Part shown: positions 1 through 10,452 of the stretch, in pieces
Numbering within the stretch: position 1 is the stretch's first letter
Layout: the number at the start of each line of letters is the position of its first letter
DNA from: Sarcocystis neurona
Lineage: Eukaryota; Apicomplexa; Conoidasida; Eucoccidiorida; Sarcocystidae
Direction of reading: 5' to 3'
DNA: 64,000 nt
NCBI GenBank assembly: GCA_000727475.1
Contig: KL647316.1
Coordinates: 1,281,750 to 1,345,749 of the forward strand
Position numbers and translations under genes: made by a program
Notes under the pieces: generated by a model
The model's database searches: none
Seen by the model: the letters and a program-made list of their open reading frames with translations, nothing else
What the model was told of the DNA's origin: nothing

Positions 1-1428
1 ACGCGCTCGCCACGAAAGTCCCATTTCGTCTGGCCGGTACCACATTTTATTGCTAGACGCCCTGTAGGAACACAATGCAGGCACTTACTTAAATCGGTTT
101 AATCACAACCATGCAAACGGCGTTGAAGCGACGAAATTGCTGTCGAAATTGTAAATGGTCGATGATCTGATTTACATGAACTGTGGCACTTCATCAGGAC
201 CTGCAATTTACCACGAATAGACGTTTAATTGAGCTTCAAACTCGTAAGCGGCAGGGGCTATTGCAACTTCTCCGTCCATGTCTGCAAGCCCCTTGTTGTA
301 AACCAAGCTTACAGCGTCCCGGATATCTAGATCTATTAGTGTTTTATCGCGTTCTTCTTCAGGAATCTGTAATATTTTTTGGAGAGCTATGGCATTCCCC
401 ACAAGGAGCCCACTTCGCGCAAGATCCGAGGCGTAGTCGAAAGCCGTCTTCATTTTAGTCATAACCCTTTCTACAGACATCCGCCCATAGGGAGTGAGTA
501 GCTCGATTGCTTCCCACTGCGCGGCGGTGAAGAATGGTGCATTTTTCCGATTCGTTTTGGTGAGACAATAGGGCAACGGTGGCAGAGACTCCAAATCGAG
601 CCGTTTCCAGACTTTTACTTTGCTGAATTTGCGGACTGCTTCCCGCTGGAGCTGCTTTTCAAGGATAAGAAGGAACGCCATCAGTTCGTTATGTTCACAG
701 GGCTGCCTTACGCCAGCCGCGTTGGCCGGGGCGTCCAGCCAGCAGTTGTCACGCACATATGTAGGTGCGTACAGGGTGGAAAGCATCATGCTTCGAGGAA
801 TTTGTATTATGGGGCTGCGATCTGGCACGGTTTCAGCCACAACATAGCTTGCACTCAAAGCCTCTGCAGTGCTGGCTCGTATAGGCAATGCGCACTGCCG
901 TTGAAGCTGCAGCAGCGCCTGCCAGTCATCGTGCGCATTTTGTTGGGAGGATCGCTCACGTAGCTTAAACGTAAGCGCATACTGCTGCGGAGGGGGTTGC
1001 CCCTCCAGCTGCATCACGAGAGGAACTAACGGAGCGACTTCATCGTATGTGCTGTCGACCTTTTGTACTGCCGTAGCTAAGAACACCGAGGCAACCACCG
1101 ACACCCACTGTGCTCGCAATGAAACAGGAAGACTGCTCCATGATATATTCGATAGGATGCTTTCAGTATCAAGTTCTATCACGTAAGAAATACATACACC
1201 TACTAATAAGAGAACTATTGCAAACCGTTGAAGCAGCTGTCTTTTCAAACGTGAGGATTTGGCCGCCTCCCGTCCCTCCCACTCACACTCTAGCTCGCGC
1301 AACGCATCCCGGAGGGCCTGGCTGTCCTCGTGAAAGCACCACAGAACATGCTTGAAGGGGTCCCAGCCATCTGGGGGCCGCCGCGGTGTGAAAGTTTCTG
1401 TTTGCTTCCGGTAGGATTGCTCCTCCAT
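1..1428 (-). CDS. Membrane-anchored protein with a SET-like (LSMT/SETD3-type) region, 5' part
   Basis: The first exon runs from the ATG at 1428 to 212 (405 codons plus two bases). It ends at a donor (TG|GTAAAT) that overlaps the apparent stop at 208-210. A second exon starts at 61 after the acceptor TTCCTACAG, joins in phase, and leaves the window, so the C-terminus is missing. Two hydrophobic segments lie near residues 67-85 and 105-120. The part after residue 200 resembles the start of Rubisco-LSMT/SETD3-type SET domains: an 'IIQIPRSMML' stretch, 'HNELMAFLLILEK', a 'SLPPLPY' motif, and an aromatic-rich 'YSWASSNKMW' across the splice junction where the family has a WA-containing helix. The catalytic NH and Tyr motifs would lie left of the window. 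The family call is by motif resemblance only. A conserved apicomplexan membrane protein of other function is possible. Confidence 0.5.
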
Positions 1429-2537
1429 GGCTGTCCAAATTTCACTCTAGCTGTAGCCCTCCTGACCAGGCGGCCTGCCCGCCACGGCGCCCGCCGCCGC
1501 TAGCAGGTGGGAGGCACTCAGCGAGCGCGGCGAGGGGTGTCTGATGCTCTTGGAGGGCATCTAGAAGAGCGAATGCGATGCATTCAACACGAACGGGACG
1601 GAGGACCATATAAAAGGGAGCAGATGCTACACACTTGCGCCCTTTTATGCTGGAACTTCTGGAATCTGTACTCTCATTCCATCCACACACACTTTCGTTG
1701 GTGTTGCTGGAGTGAGCGCATGCTGAAGGATCGCCTTCTTGCAGATTCACGCGGCTGGCGGCCCAGCTTGAGAACCACAAAAACGATAGCTATAGAGATG
1801 CAATTATGCGGTCAATACTTCTCTAGGATGAATTAGCGAAATGGTGTCGTGCGAGTGTGACTGAAAGACGCGTGATCGTGAGTGGGGGGGGGGGGGGAGG
1901 AGAGGCCGGACTGAGGGTAGATGAGGGGGGCGCCGGCGTGCCCTGTACCGCTCTGAGAGGTTGCACTTGCTGCGAAGGTGTGCGGGTGCGGCAGCAGCAG
2001 GAGCGGCGGGCGGAGTAAAGTAAATCTTTCTGAAGTCCTTTCTGAACTGATACACCATGCAGAGCTGTTCAGGACGACTAGTGCGAAACGAGGGCGATGC
2101 CGAGGAAGAACCCCCGGGAAGGGGACATGTGAAGCTAACTAGCGGCATGCTTCGAAACGAGCACGGACGACACCACACACAGATCCAGTAACAGCTTTGT
2201 CGGGTACGGGCTGCCACAGATTTTCAGCACATCTGCTATCCAGTGCTGTATTCGACGCCCTTGTCGCACATTGAATCCTTTCTAGATTGCGCGATTCTCG
2301 GATGTTCTCACCGTCGTCCTGTCAACTGCAAAGGCATTTCAGTGCGAAGCACGTCCACCTGGTTCCCGGGCGGCGTGACGGCCGACACGCCTAACTGCGC
2401 TGCAAGTCCGACTAGCCAGTCCGCACGCGTCCAGCGTTACCGCCGGGTTTGACTTACGTTCGCAGACGTGAGCAGTTGCTTGCTCAAAGTTTCCACGCTG
2501 TTTTTCCGATGAAGCCAGGACAGTAGTAGTTGTGCAC
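1429..2537. other. Mostly non-coding, with a poly-G tract
   Basis: No reading frame here is convincing alone. A run of 14 G lies at 1884-1897, followed by AGGAGAGG. The minus strand at about 2110-1970 could hold a further exon of the 2538-3665 gene, because it contains 'EQLCMVYQFRKDFRKIYFT', but I could not fix its splice sites. A strong donor-like site (GAAC|GTAAGT, minus strand) near 2462 also suggests that the neighbouring gene extends here. Confidence 0.35.
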
Positions 2538-3665
2538 CTGGCAGAAGTCTTCAAGTACGCGCAACTGTTGAATGCTTTGCTCACAGATTTCTGGCACACA
2601 TAAGCAGACGCTGGTAACCCGTGGTATCGCGTCTGCATGTACAGAAACAGGCACAAGGTCACTTAATATGCTGCGCCCGTGAATACGGATACATAGAGAG
2701 ATACATGAGTACATATAGATAGATCCGCACATACATGCATATACCTATCTATGCATACATATGTATTTATCAGATACATCCGCCCATACATAATTACGAG
2801 TAGGTATATCTAAATACCTACAGATAAGTCTGTACGTCCGTAGATACACGTCTGCGTATACATACACGTAGATACCTGCACTATGCTGGACTCCTCTCAT
2901 GTATTGAGCGGCGAAATGATTGCCCTTTGTCAAGTAGATGCCGTGAAACATATCTATCCATCCTGACACCGTTTCACGGAGGTTTACCCGGATAAACTAT
3001 AACATTCACAAGAGACCTTACCACTCACGCTGCTGTAGCGTATTAGTCAGCACCGCGTTGCAAAGCTCCACCGCGTCATATACGCGTATCGTGAGTCTGG
3101 CCAGTTGCATAGATTTCCCTGCGTGTTCACAAATCTAGCACGTGGAGAATCGCTTACCCACCGGACTTGACATTTAATTTCTCTAACGGATATGAACACG
3201 GCGGCGGTCCCCGCTGCCTTTCCTGACGAAATAGCTTGGTTTTCGGACTCAGTAGATCATCCAGTGGACTAAGGAGCCGTAATCGCCCCAGTCCACCGTT
3301 TACTCCGGCGGTTTCACCTAAATTGTCACCAGCTGTGTTCCAGTCGCTCGCGTGCTTCTGCAGGAAGTTGATTTTTAGAGTAACTGCAGAGCTGCGCAGG
3401 AAGAAGTGTTTCTCCCACTTTATCGGGTGAAATGAATGTGTAGGAGATTCCACCGAGCTACGGCCTGTACACGAATGTCTGCCTTGAGGTGCTGACGCAG
3501 GACTGCTGCTGCTTCCTTCAATAAACGTGTTAAGTTGTAATGCGCCTCTAATATTCGAGCGTCGAAAAAAAGAGTGCCATGCTTCGACACCTTAGAAATC
3601 AAGCCAGCGGGGCTAAAAAACTCCACCGCAGCCTGGTTGAGCTGCTCTGTACTAGCAAGGAGACT
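2538..3665 (-). CDS. Unrecognised multi-exon gene, internal exons
   Basis: Three exons join cleanly in phase: 3665-3471 (65 codons, phase 0 exit at CGT|GTACAG), 3417-3158 (phase 2 exit at GG|GTAAGC) and 2610-2538 (phase 0 exit at CAG|GTGCAC). The first intron is only 53 nt. The second is about 550 nt and holds the TA-rich microsatellite at 2696-2880. The first exon encodes an amphipathic, coiled-coil-like helix region (for example 'LTRLLKEAAAVLRQHLKADI'). The second is mixed, with 'SPLDDLLSPKTKLF'. The third is again helical ('CEQSIQQLRVLEDFCQ'). Neither the first nor the last exon was found. I do not recognise the family. Codon-like composition and matching phases support a real gene, but the 5' end would have to pass under or beyond the + strand frame at 3703-4041. 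Confidence 0.5.
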
Positions 3666-3702
3666 CTGAACAACGCACTGTTCATGAACTCATTAAAGGG
3701 AG

Positions 3703-4403
3703 ATGGGCCATCCTATCTTATTAGTGCAGGCTAGTATCGACCCTCTGACAAAGTTTACTAGCTCTCTAGTGCTTCCGTCTGATGAGGAGCACCGTCAAAT
3801 CGCGTGTGAAAATCTTGATAGATTTACTTTTGTGCTGCCCGGGACGGTAGCGTCGCCCAGCCAGGACAGTAGTGCATATAAAGTGGAGCTCTCTGTTGAA
3901 GGAATCTGCTGCTTTGCGACAGGAAATCAAGAGCAAGACTCACGCGCTAACACACACAGAGGGGGCATCGTCTATACTCCGTCTCCACCTCGAAATATGG
4001 CGCTTCTGTATGCCGCGGTAACATCAACTACGGAGCGTATTGTGAGTTGATTCGCTGAAGAGTTAATGGCATACGCTTGATCCCCCAGAAAAGCTGGAGA
4101 CCATTCGGTGTTGATGTCGGTGGCTGCACAAATACTCCTTTAAAGGTGTATGCGGGCATTTCTACTGCTAGTAACTCGAATTGCGATCTTGTGGCTGTTT
4201 CCTCTTCGGTTGTCCTGTGCCGGGACCGCTCAAAATTCTTCTGGCTGGAGAGGGGTCAGTTTCCACGTTTTAGTAGTCGCACGCAAGTCCATGCAAAACC
4301 GTCGCTACCGTGTTCCACATCACTGGCGTCTTCTGGACGAGAAGGACCCAGTGGAGAAAGAGAAGGGTATCGTCCTCCTGAATTGTTTCCAGTTTTGAAC
4401 TAA
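3703..4403 (+). CDS. Possible small two-exon gene, product unknown
   Basis: Exon 1 opens with ATG at 3703 and could end at ATT|GTGAGT (4041, phase 0). After the acceptor CTCCTTTAAAG, exon 2 from 4146 continues in phase to a stop at 4403. The protein would have no domain I recognise. In another frame of exon 2, an ATG at 4150 opens an 82-codon frame to 4398. That frame begins with a signal-peptide-like stretch (positive n-region, 'FLLLVTRIAILWLFPL', then Cys-Ala-Gly) and ends basic and charged, which would make a small secreted protein. The sequence cannot decide between the two. Both conflict with a simple 5' extension of the minus-strand gene at 2538-3665, so one of these models may be wrong. 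Confidence 0.3.
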
Positions 4404-4426
4404 TTCATTCGTTATGCCAGCTTATT

Positions 4427-5147
4427 AGGTTCTACAGGTTGACTTGTCCTTCAGCAAGTAGCGAAAAAGCACTGACTGCCATCTATTCCTTTCGGTGGGC
4501 CCCACCCACATTTGCAAGCAGCTCGCCAGGCAATATGAAAATGAGTCAGCTTGGCATGCAGAGAGGATACGCAAGGTAGAGTGCAGTGTACAAAGGGTAC
4601 GCTGGAACTGAAACGTATAGCCGCTGTGCAGCGCTTACAAGCAGTGGACACTTCGAGAGAGTTGTGCAAGTTTTGCTGTAGCCGGTACCGCGCCCACTCC
4701 GCCGCGCATTTACAGTTTGCGCAGGCGCACCTAAACACAGCAGCGCCGAATTCTTGTAGCGGCACCCTTACGATTATGATGTGGCTCATCCGTCGTGTCG
4801 ATTTATCAGGTTCTACAGGTTCAGTTATCTCTTCCAGCAAGTACTGAAGCAGTAATAATCACCTTTTCCTTTCGATGGCCCGCATCCATATTTGCAAGCA
4901 GCTCGGCAGGATGAAAAGAATTCAGCGTGGCATGCGAAGAGAATCCGTACGAGTGAGCGCCGCGCACGTAGAGTACGCCAGAACTGATACTTATCGCGGC
5001 TGCGCGGCGCTTATGAGCAGTGGACACTTCGAGGCAGCTGCGTACGTTTTGTCGGAACCATTGCCGCGCCCAGTCTACGGATATGAACACGCGCGCATTT
5101 TTCGGTTTGCGCAGGCGCACCTAAACACAGGAACGCGGAATTATCCC
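4427..5147. repeat. Two diverged direct copies of a unit of about 330-340 bp
   Basis: Copy 1 covers about 4427-4756 and copy 2 about 4808-5147. Both open with AGGTTCTACAGGTT, share TTTGCAAGCAGCTCG and AGCAGTGGACACTTCGAG, and close with GCGCAGGCGCACCTAAACACAG. Divergence between these blocks is substantial, with small indels. The copies are separated by about 50 bp. No terminal inverted repeat, target-site duplication or conserved reading frame is evident. Confidence 0.8.
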
Positions 5148-5612
5148 AGGATGAAATGACATCATGTATAAAAGAAAGCCGGGCTCAACACATCTCAAGT
5201 GTAAAAGTATGGAGCCATTTGCTGTGACGACGTCTGAAGTGAACCCCTACAGCAGCATGCGGCTCCAGCTCTTGGTTGCTCCTTTCCCTCCTAGACTGGC
5301 GTAGTGCCCTCTAGCGGTTGCACGCAGTTCGCCTCGTGGGCAGAGCATTCAAGTCCCCTGTAAAAAGCGCAGGCGTTCTTTCCACGAAATCCCTGTGCAA
5401 ATGTGTCAGCGTTCTTCCCACGTTTTACGAGACCTTCATTCTTCGCACTACATCTACGTCAGTAAGGGTTGTCGGCACATAGAATGAAGCAAACCGGTTC
5501 TTTCCTTCTGTATACGAGACAAGATGGTAACAATTCTTAGCGTGTGCTGCCCTGCTCGGCACTATCTTTCGAAACGCGCTCAAGTACGTTATAAGAGCAC
5601 CACCGCGCAGCG

Positions 5613-5990
5613 GTGGTTCTCTTTGCTACTACTAGTACTACTCCCACTACGGCACAAGCCAGCAATACGCTCACCAGTTGTCAATCCATGAACGCGTCGC
5701 GATTTCAACCTGGACAGACATTTGCGCTGCCCTGTCCGAGTGGGACGTGTGATGGATGCAGCGTCTACACAGTATACACGTGCTGCCACCCTTGTGGCCA
5801 GCGGGTGTGCGCAGTGGCAGCAGACGCGACACAGCGAAAGAAGTCATCCAAGGAAAGCTGCCCATACGAATGGAAAGCCTTTAGTGCAAGTGGCCACTTT
5901 GTTGACCTATTTGAAGTGCGAGTTCCCTCTGCTACGCGTGCAGCCTATGGGAGACTTCCAATCATCTGCCGAGGGTACACCATAGCTTGA
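5613..5990 (+). CDS. Doubtful 125-codon frame, Cys-rich
   Basis: The frame carries ten cysteines, most of them around residues 40-65, and ends 20 bp before the cyclase start. Spacing such as 'FALPCPSGTCDGC' followed by 'VYTVYT' faintly recalls an LCCL-type start, but the rest does not fit. There is no signal peptide. It may be 5' untranslated sequence of the cyclase gene. I give it as a possibility only. Confidence 0.12.
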   Translation: MVLFATTSTTPTTAQASNTLTSCQSMNASRFQPGQTFALPCPSGTCDGCSVYTVYTCCHPCGQRVCAVAADATQRKKSSKESCPYEWKAFSASGHFVDLFEVRVPSATRAAYGRLPIICRGYTIA

Positions 5991-6009
5991 ACAGTACTTA
6001 GTCAACACA

Positions 6010-9000
6010 ATGGAGCGTTCTGCTCAACAGGAGATAAGGAAAAGGGGAGGGGAAAGAAGCCCTGCGTCGCCCGCGCATAAGCAGCGCGCAGTGTGTACAA
6101 CTGGCGATAGGCAGCAACGAAGCCTAAAATCATTCGTCATAATCCCTCCACCGGTACGACGCGTATGTCGTCAAGTGGTGGACAATAAGATTACTGAGCT
6201 CTTTCTATTCATGCTAACGTTATACGCTTTATTTGGCGGAGATGTACGCATCTTGGCGACGTCGGTACGCGCCGATACCGCTTTTGATGTGGTGACGTGC
6301 GTGGCACTGTTCTGCTTCAGCGTAGAGATCATATTAAGCTGTTTAGGCAAAAGAAGCTATATATTTCACTTGTTCTTTTATCTCGACCTCGCTTCAGTGC
6401 TATCACTCGTGTTGGACCTTACTTGGGTTGACTCCGCCTTATATACGATCGCGGAAAGCGGAGACTCTGATGAAAATTCTCAACTGGTCAAAGCCAGCCG
6501 GGCTGGGAAGGCCGGAACGAAGGTTGCGCGGATGCTGCGGGTAATTCGGCTTGTACGCCTTATAAGGGTTGCAAAATTGTACAAGAACATGACTATGCAA
6601 GTTATGCAGCGCTACGAACGCTCACGGAAGGTGAACAACTTGCCCGAGCATTTGGAGAAACGTGATCTTGATGATGAAGATGATGACGCTGATCTGCAGG
6701 AAGAAGGATCTGAAGCTTCTCGTGACTCTCCTGATAAAGGGAACAATGAAACAGAGTCGGAAGTTGGGAAGAAACTGACTGAGCTTACTAACAGGAAAAT
6801 AGTGCTTATGGTGCTGTGCCTGACGCTTGTTTTGCCTCTCCTCAGCGACGAGCACTACCTGAGCCGTTTTCTCTCTGGAAAAAGCAACTTAGAGCTGGTT
6901 GCCGAGTATGCAACCGGTAAGGATTACTGCGGTAGCCAGGCGTTATGCCGCCAACTTGATCTAAGTGAATACACGCAGAGCGTTGCTCCGGAAACGTAGG
7001 CACGCGTACACGCCTCGTTGAGAGACGCACCCGTGCGTGTTCGCCACCAAATGATGCCCACGTACCATGTACCTGGCGGAACGAGCACTTCACCTTCCTA
7101 AGCTTCTCTGTCAATGCGTGCACACTGCAGCCGCAAAGCGGTATGACACGCAGGAAACATGGAAGCGAGTGTACACCCACTCTGCTCTATTCTATATCAA
7201 CTACCATCGCAAGGGTGGAATCGGAGATACAGGAGCAAATCCGAGCTACTTAGTGTTCTTTCAGCTCCCCCTACCTTTGTATCAGACAACGCTCCTAGAC
7301 GGAAGGATATATCAGGACATTCCGTGTCTGGGGTTCAGCTCGTGTTCAAACAGCTTGGTCCTACCTCAAAAAGTTGCTGAAACGCTTTATCAGCCCCACG
7401 CAATTACAAACGGGACAATGCTGACCGAAGAACTGCAAACAATAGACGACTTACGACCTGCGGAACGAGAATTTTTCACCGCTTTCTTTTGTAACCAGAC
7501 TCTAGTGAAGGTAAATACACTTTCTCGCTTTCAGTTGCAGTACGCCACTCGTGGTAAACGTTTAGGTCTGAAAGAGTGGTAACCGACACAAATAAAAGTG
7601 TGAAAGCAGAAGACATCCTCAAGCGTGTAGGGAGGCCGAATTAGGTAGGAAGACCGCATACTTTCTTCCCTGATATGTCGTATCGGTGTGTGTGCCTTAG
7701 AGCTCGATCTCGAACAATGAGAAGGCGACTGATTGCGCCGCAGATAAAATTACACAAATAAGGGCGGTATTCGACCGGCGTACGGGCGCGAAAATGGAAG
7801 CCTCTCTCAACATTTGTCGAACCCTCTTCGTCTGCTTTGTTCTCTTATTGGGAACGATCTTAGTAAACCGTGACGCAAATAACTTGGTGCTGCAACCCAT
7901 CGAACGTATGATGTATAAGATGAACAAAATAAGAAATAAGCCTCTGGCCGCAGCTGGTATGACGGAAGAATCTTTAAGGCACGAAGCTCAACGAGAAGAA
8001 ATGTCGCAGCTAATGGAGCACGAAGACGCGTCACCCTTCAAATTTCTAAAGTCGTTTTTTGCTGGCTCATCGAGGAGGCAGGGCAACAATGATACGATGG
8101 AAACTGCCATGCTCGAAAAAACCATTATCAAAATTGGAGGTCTTCTTGCCTTGGGGTTCGGGGAAGCTGGTGCGGGCATTATAGCCAAGAACATGCGAAA
8201 CGCAGATGGGGGCGTTAACGCGATGATAGACGGGAGGAAGTTGCAAGCTATTTTCGGATTCTGTGACATTCGCAACTTCACAGACGCGACCGAAATCTTG
8301 AAAGAAAAGATCATGATTTTTGTCAACCAGATAGCCGAGATAGTTCACGGCACCGTGGACCAGTACTCCGGCTGCGCCAACAAAAATGTTGGCGACGCTT
8401 TCTTATTGGTGTGGAAGTTTCCAGAAGTGGAGAAGGAAGGCCGCGTCACGGGCCAGCTTATCGACAACGCAACCATGAACCGACTGTCCGACATGGCGCT
8501 TGTATCCTTCGTGAAGATTATTGCCGAGATAAATAAATCTGCTGTTCTGGCTGAATATCGGGATGTCCCAGAAATAATCGAGAGAATGGGTACCGGGTGG
8601 AGAGTGAAGATGGGCTTCGGTCTCCATGTCGGGTGGGCGATTGAGGGTGCCATCGGATCTGAATTCAAAATAGACGCCTCGTACCTGTCACCAAACGTGA
8701 ATATGGCTTCACGCTTGGAAGCAGCCACAAAGCAATATGGAGTCTATATCTTATTGTCAAACGCGCTGTACGACATTCTGTCTCCTCAGGTACGGAAGCA
8801 TACGCGGTTTTCACACACGTACGCGGTAGACAAGATGTTTGCACTACGTGATGTTGCTGTGGCTGCCAGTCATAACCATGGGCCTAAATATGTCACGTGT
8901 CGCAAGCGGGAGCTCAGACTTTGAAAACCTTGATTAGAAAATACATCTCTACGCTTCGTCCGCTAAAGACGACCATTTCTCACGACGGCCGTCCCGCATG

Positions 9001-9751
9001 AATGGATGCGTTTGTCCGACGCCTAGATTTATTGGCACGCTAGAGGCACCACACTTTCGTCCTAACTTGGCAGCAACAGTTACGCGTGAGATGAACACTA
9101 ACTGCAAGCAAGGTACTTTACAAGATGGTATACGTGCCGCGAGACCGCCTCTTCACAGATGCAGTTGGGCTGCAGATATAACGTTGATAGCAGCGGTGCG
9201 GCCTTTCTTCATCCTTTTGCTGACACTGGAAGATCTAATCATGTGACGGCGTATCAGCTGACTGACAACTGATGCTTACTCCGCAGGCGCAAACGAACTG
9301 CAGACAAATTGACCGGGCAACAGTGAAGGGCTCAAAAGTTCCTCTCGGCCTCTACACCGTGGACGTCGACCCGGGTCGCCTAAGTGTGGTTCCCCGGCAG
9401 CCTATGGTGGGTACAGCAAAGAGGGACATATACAGGTTGCGACAGCAACGCACTCTACGAAAGCAAAAGCTGTGGTCAAGTAGAACATCGATATCTGCTA
9501 TGTTTGAGACGGATCCCGATATCGTCACAATGAGGGAACATTTGACGAAAGAGTTCACGAGCACGTTTAGGAGAGGCTTCGCACACTACGAGGCGGGTGA
9601 GTGGCATGCCGCCAAAGAGATTCTATTTAAAACGCAGTATATGCTGGGCGTGGAAGACATGCCATCCACTGTGCTGTTGAATTTTATGGCAAAAGACGAC
9701 TACATCGCGCCGGTCGACTGGCAGGGCTACAGGGAACTCGTTGAGAAGTAG
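6010..9751 (+). CDS. ACalpha: Adenylyl cyclase alpha with voltage-sensor-like N-terminal domain
   Basis: Class III cyclase that makes cAMP from ATP, expected in a membrane. Exons: 6010-6916, 7131-7510, 7701 to about 8852, and 9287-9751 (about 967 residues). Introns 1 and 2 are GTAAGG..CTGCAG (phase 1) and GTAAAT..CCTTAG (phase 0). The third junction is less certain (donor 8848-8860, acceptor 9286 or 9303). Membrane helices lie near residues 62-83, 93-115 and 119-142. An S4-like helix has Arg or Lys every third residue from R174 to K189. An acidic linker and a further helix (about 266-282) follow. Exon 3 begins with another helix, then the cyclase core: metal Asp in 'FCDIRNFTD' (about 618) and 'NVGDAF' (about 661), and transition-state Asn/Arg in 'VNMASRLE' (about 763/767). 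Exon 4 supplies 'RQIDRATVKGSKVPLGLY' and ends 'DWQGYRELVEK'. No pore loop is seen. The architecture matches apicomplexan/ciliate ACalpha. Confidence 0.9.
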
Positions 9752-10452
9752 CATCCGTGCGACTCAAAAACAGCAATGAACCTAATTCAAGTGGTAATTT
9801 ATTCCGCCGTTGGCTGGGTACAGCATGTCATCGTTTGCTAGTCGAGGATACGCGCAGCCGAGACGCACGAGCGCCTGTTAGAAACTTTTCAAACAATTCT
9901 TTTCACACTTTCGCACGCGGTCAGGTAGTTGTCCCAGAGACAGTCGGAGAGGCCGCGAAAGCAGATTTCCACATGCTGGCCTCCATCCTGAAACTATGTA
10001 AGGTCTTTAGCAGAGTAGGTTTTGCACGGGGTATTTCACGGAGTACGCTCAAGTTACTTTGGTACCATCTTCTTCGGTGATGCTCGAATATCACGCTGGG
10101 GCCTTCCGCAGTGGTCGTCTTGGCAGCGCATGTCTGCACTTCTCTTTAATTACAAGACACCTGCCGCGCTCTTCAGCTTCTCCTCTTAACGCGGTGCTAG
10201 CGGCTGCAAGCCGACAACGATAGAGGTCGGATCAAGTTGAACTGCAGACATATTTATCCTTTTTCGGACGTTTTCGCGATACAAGTGTCCACGCCCTACT
10301 GCGTAACTCGCCACAAAAACAACGTCTGTCACGCTGAATCCTTCACAATTAGGAGTCCGGGAACATAATGATGTGTTCTTTCTCAAGTTTGGTAGGGACC
10401 AGGGCTTCAACCGAACAGCGTCCTGAACCTGTTACCGATGGACACGGGACCG

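Noticed and set aside
5165..5172. TATA-like TATAAAAG upstream of the cyclase, and similar sites near 1609, 14547, 17559 and 43034
   Set aside because: Apicomplexan promoters rarely use a canonical TATA box, and the positions bear no consistent relation to the gene starts found here.
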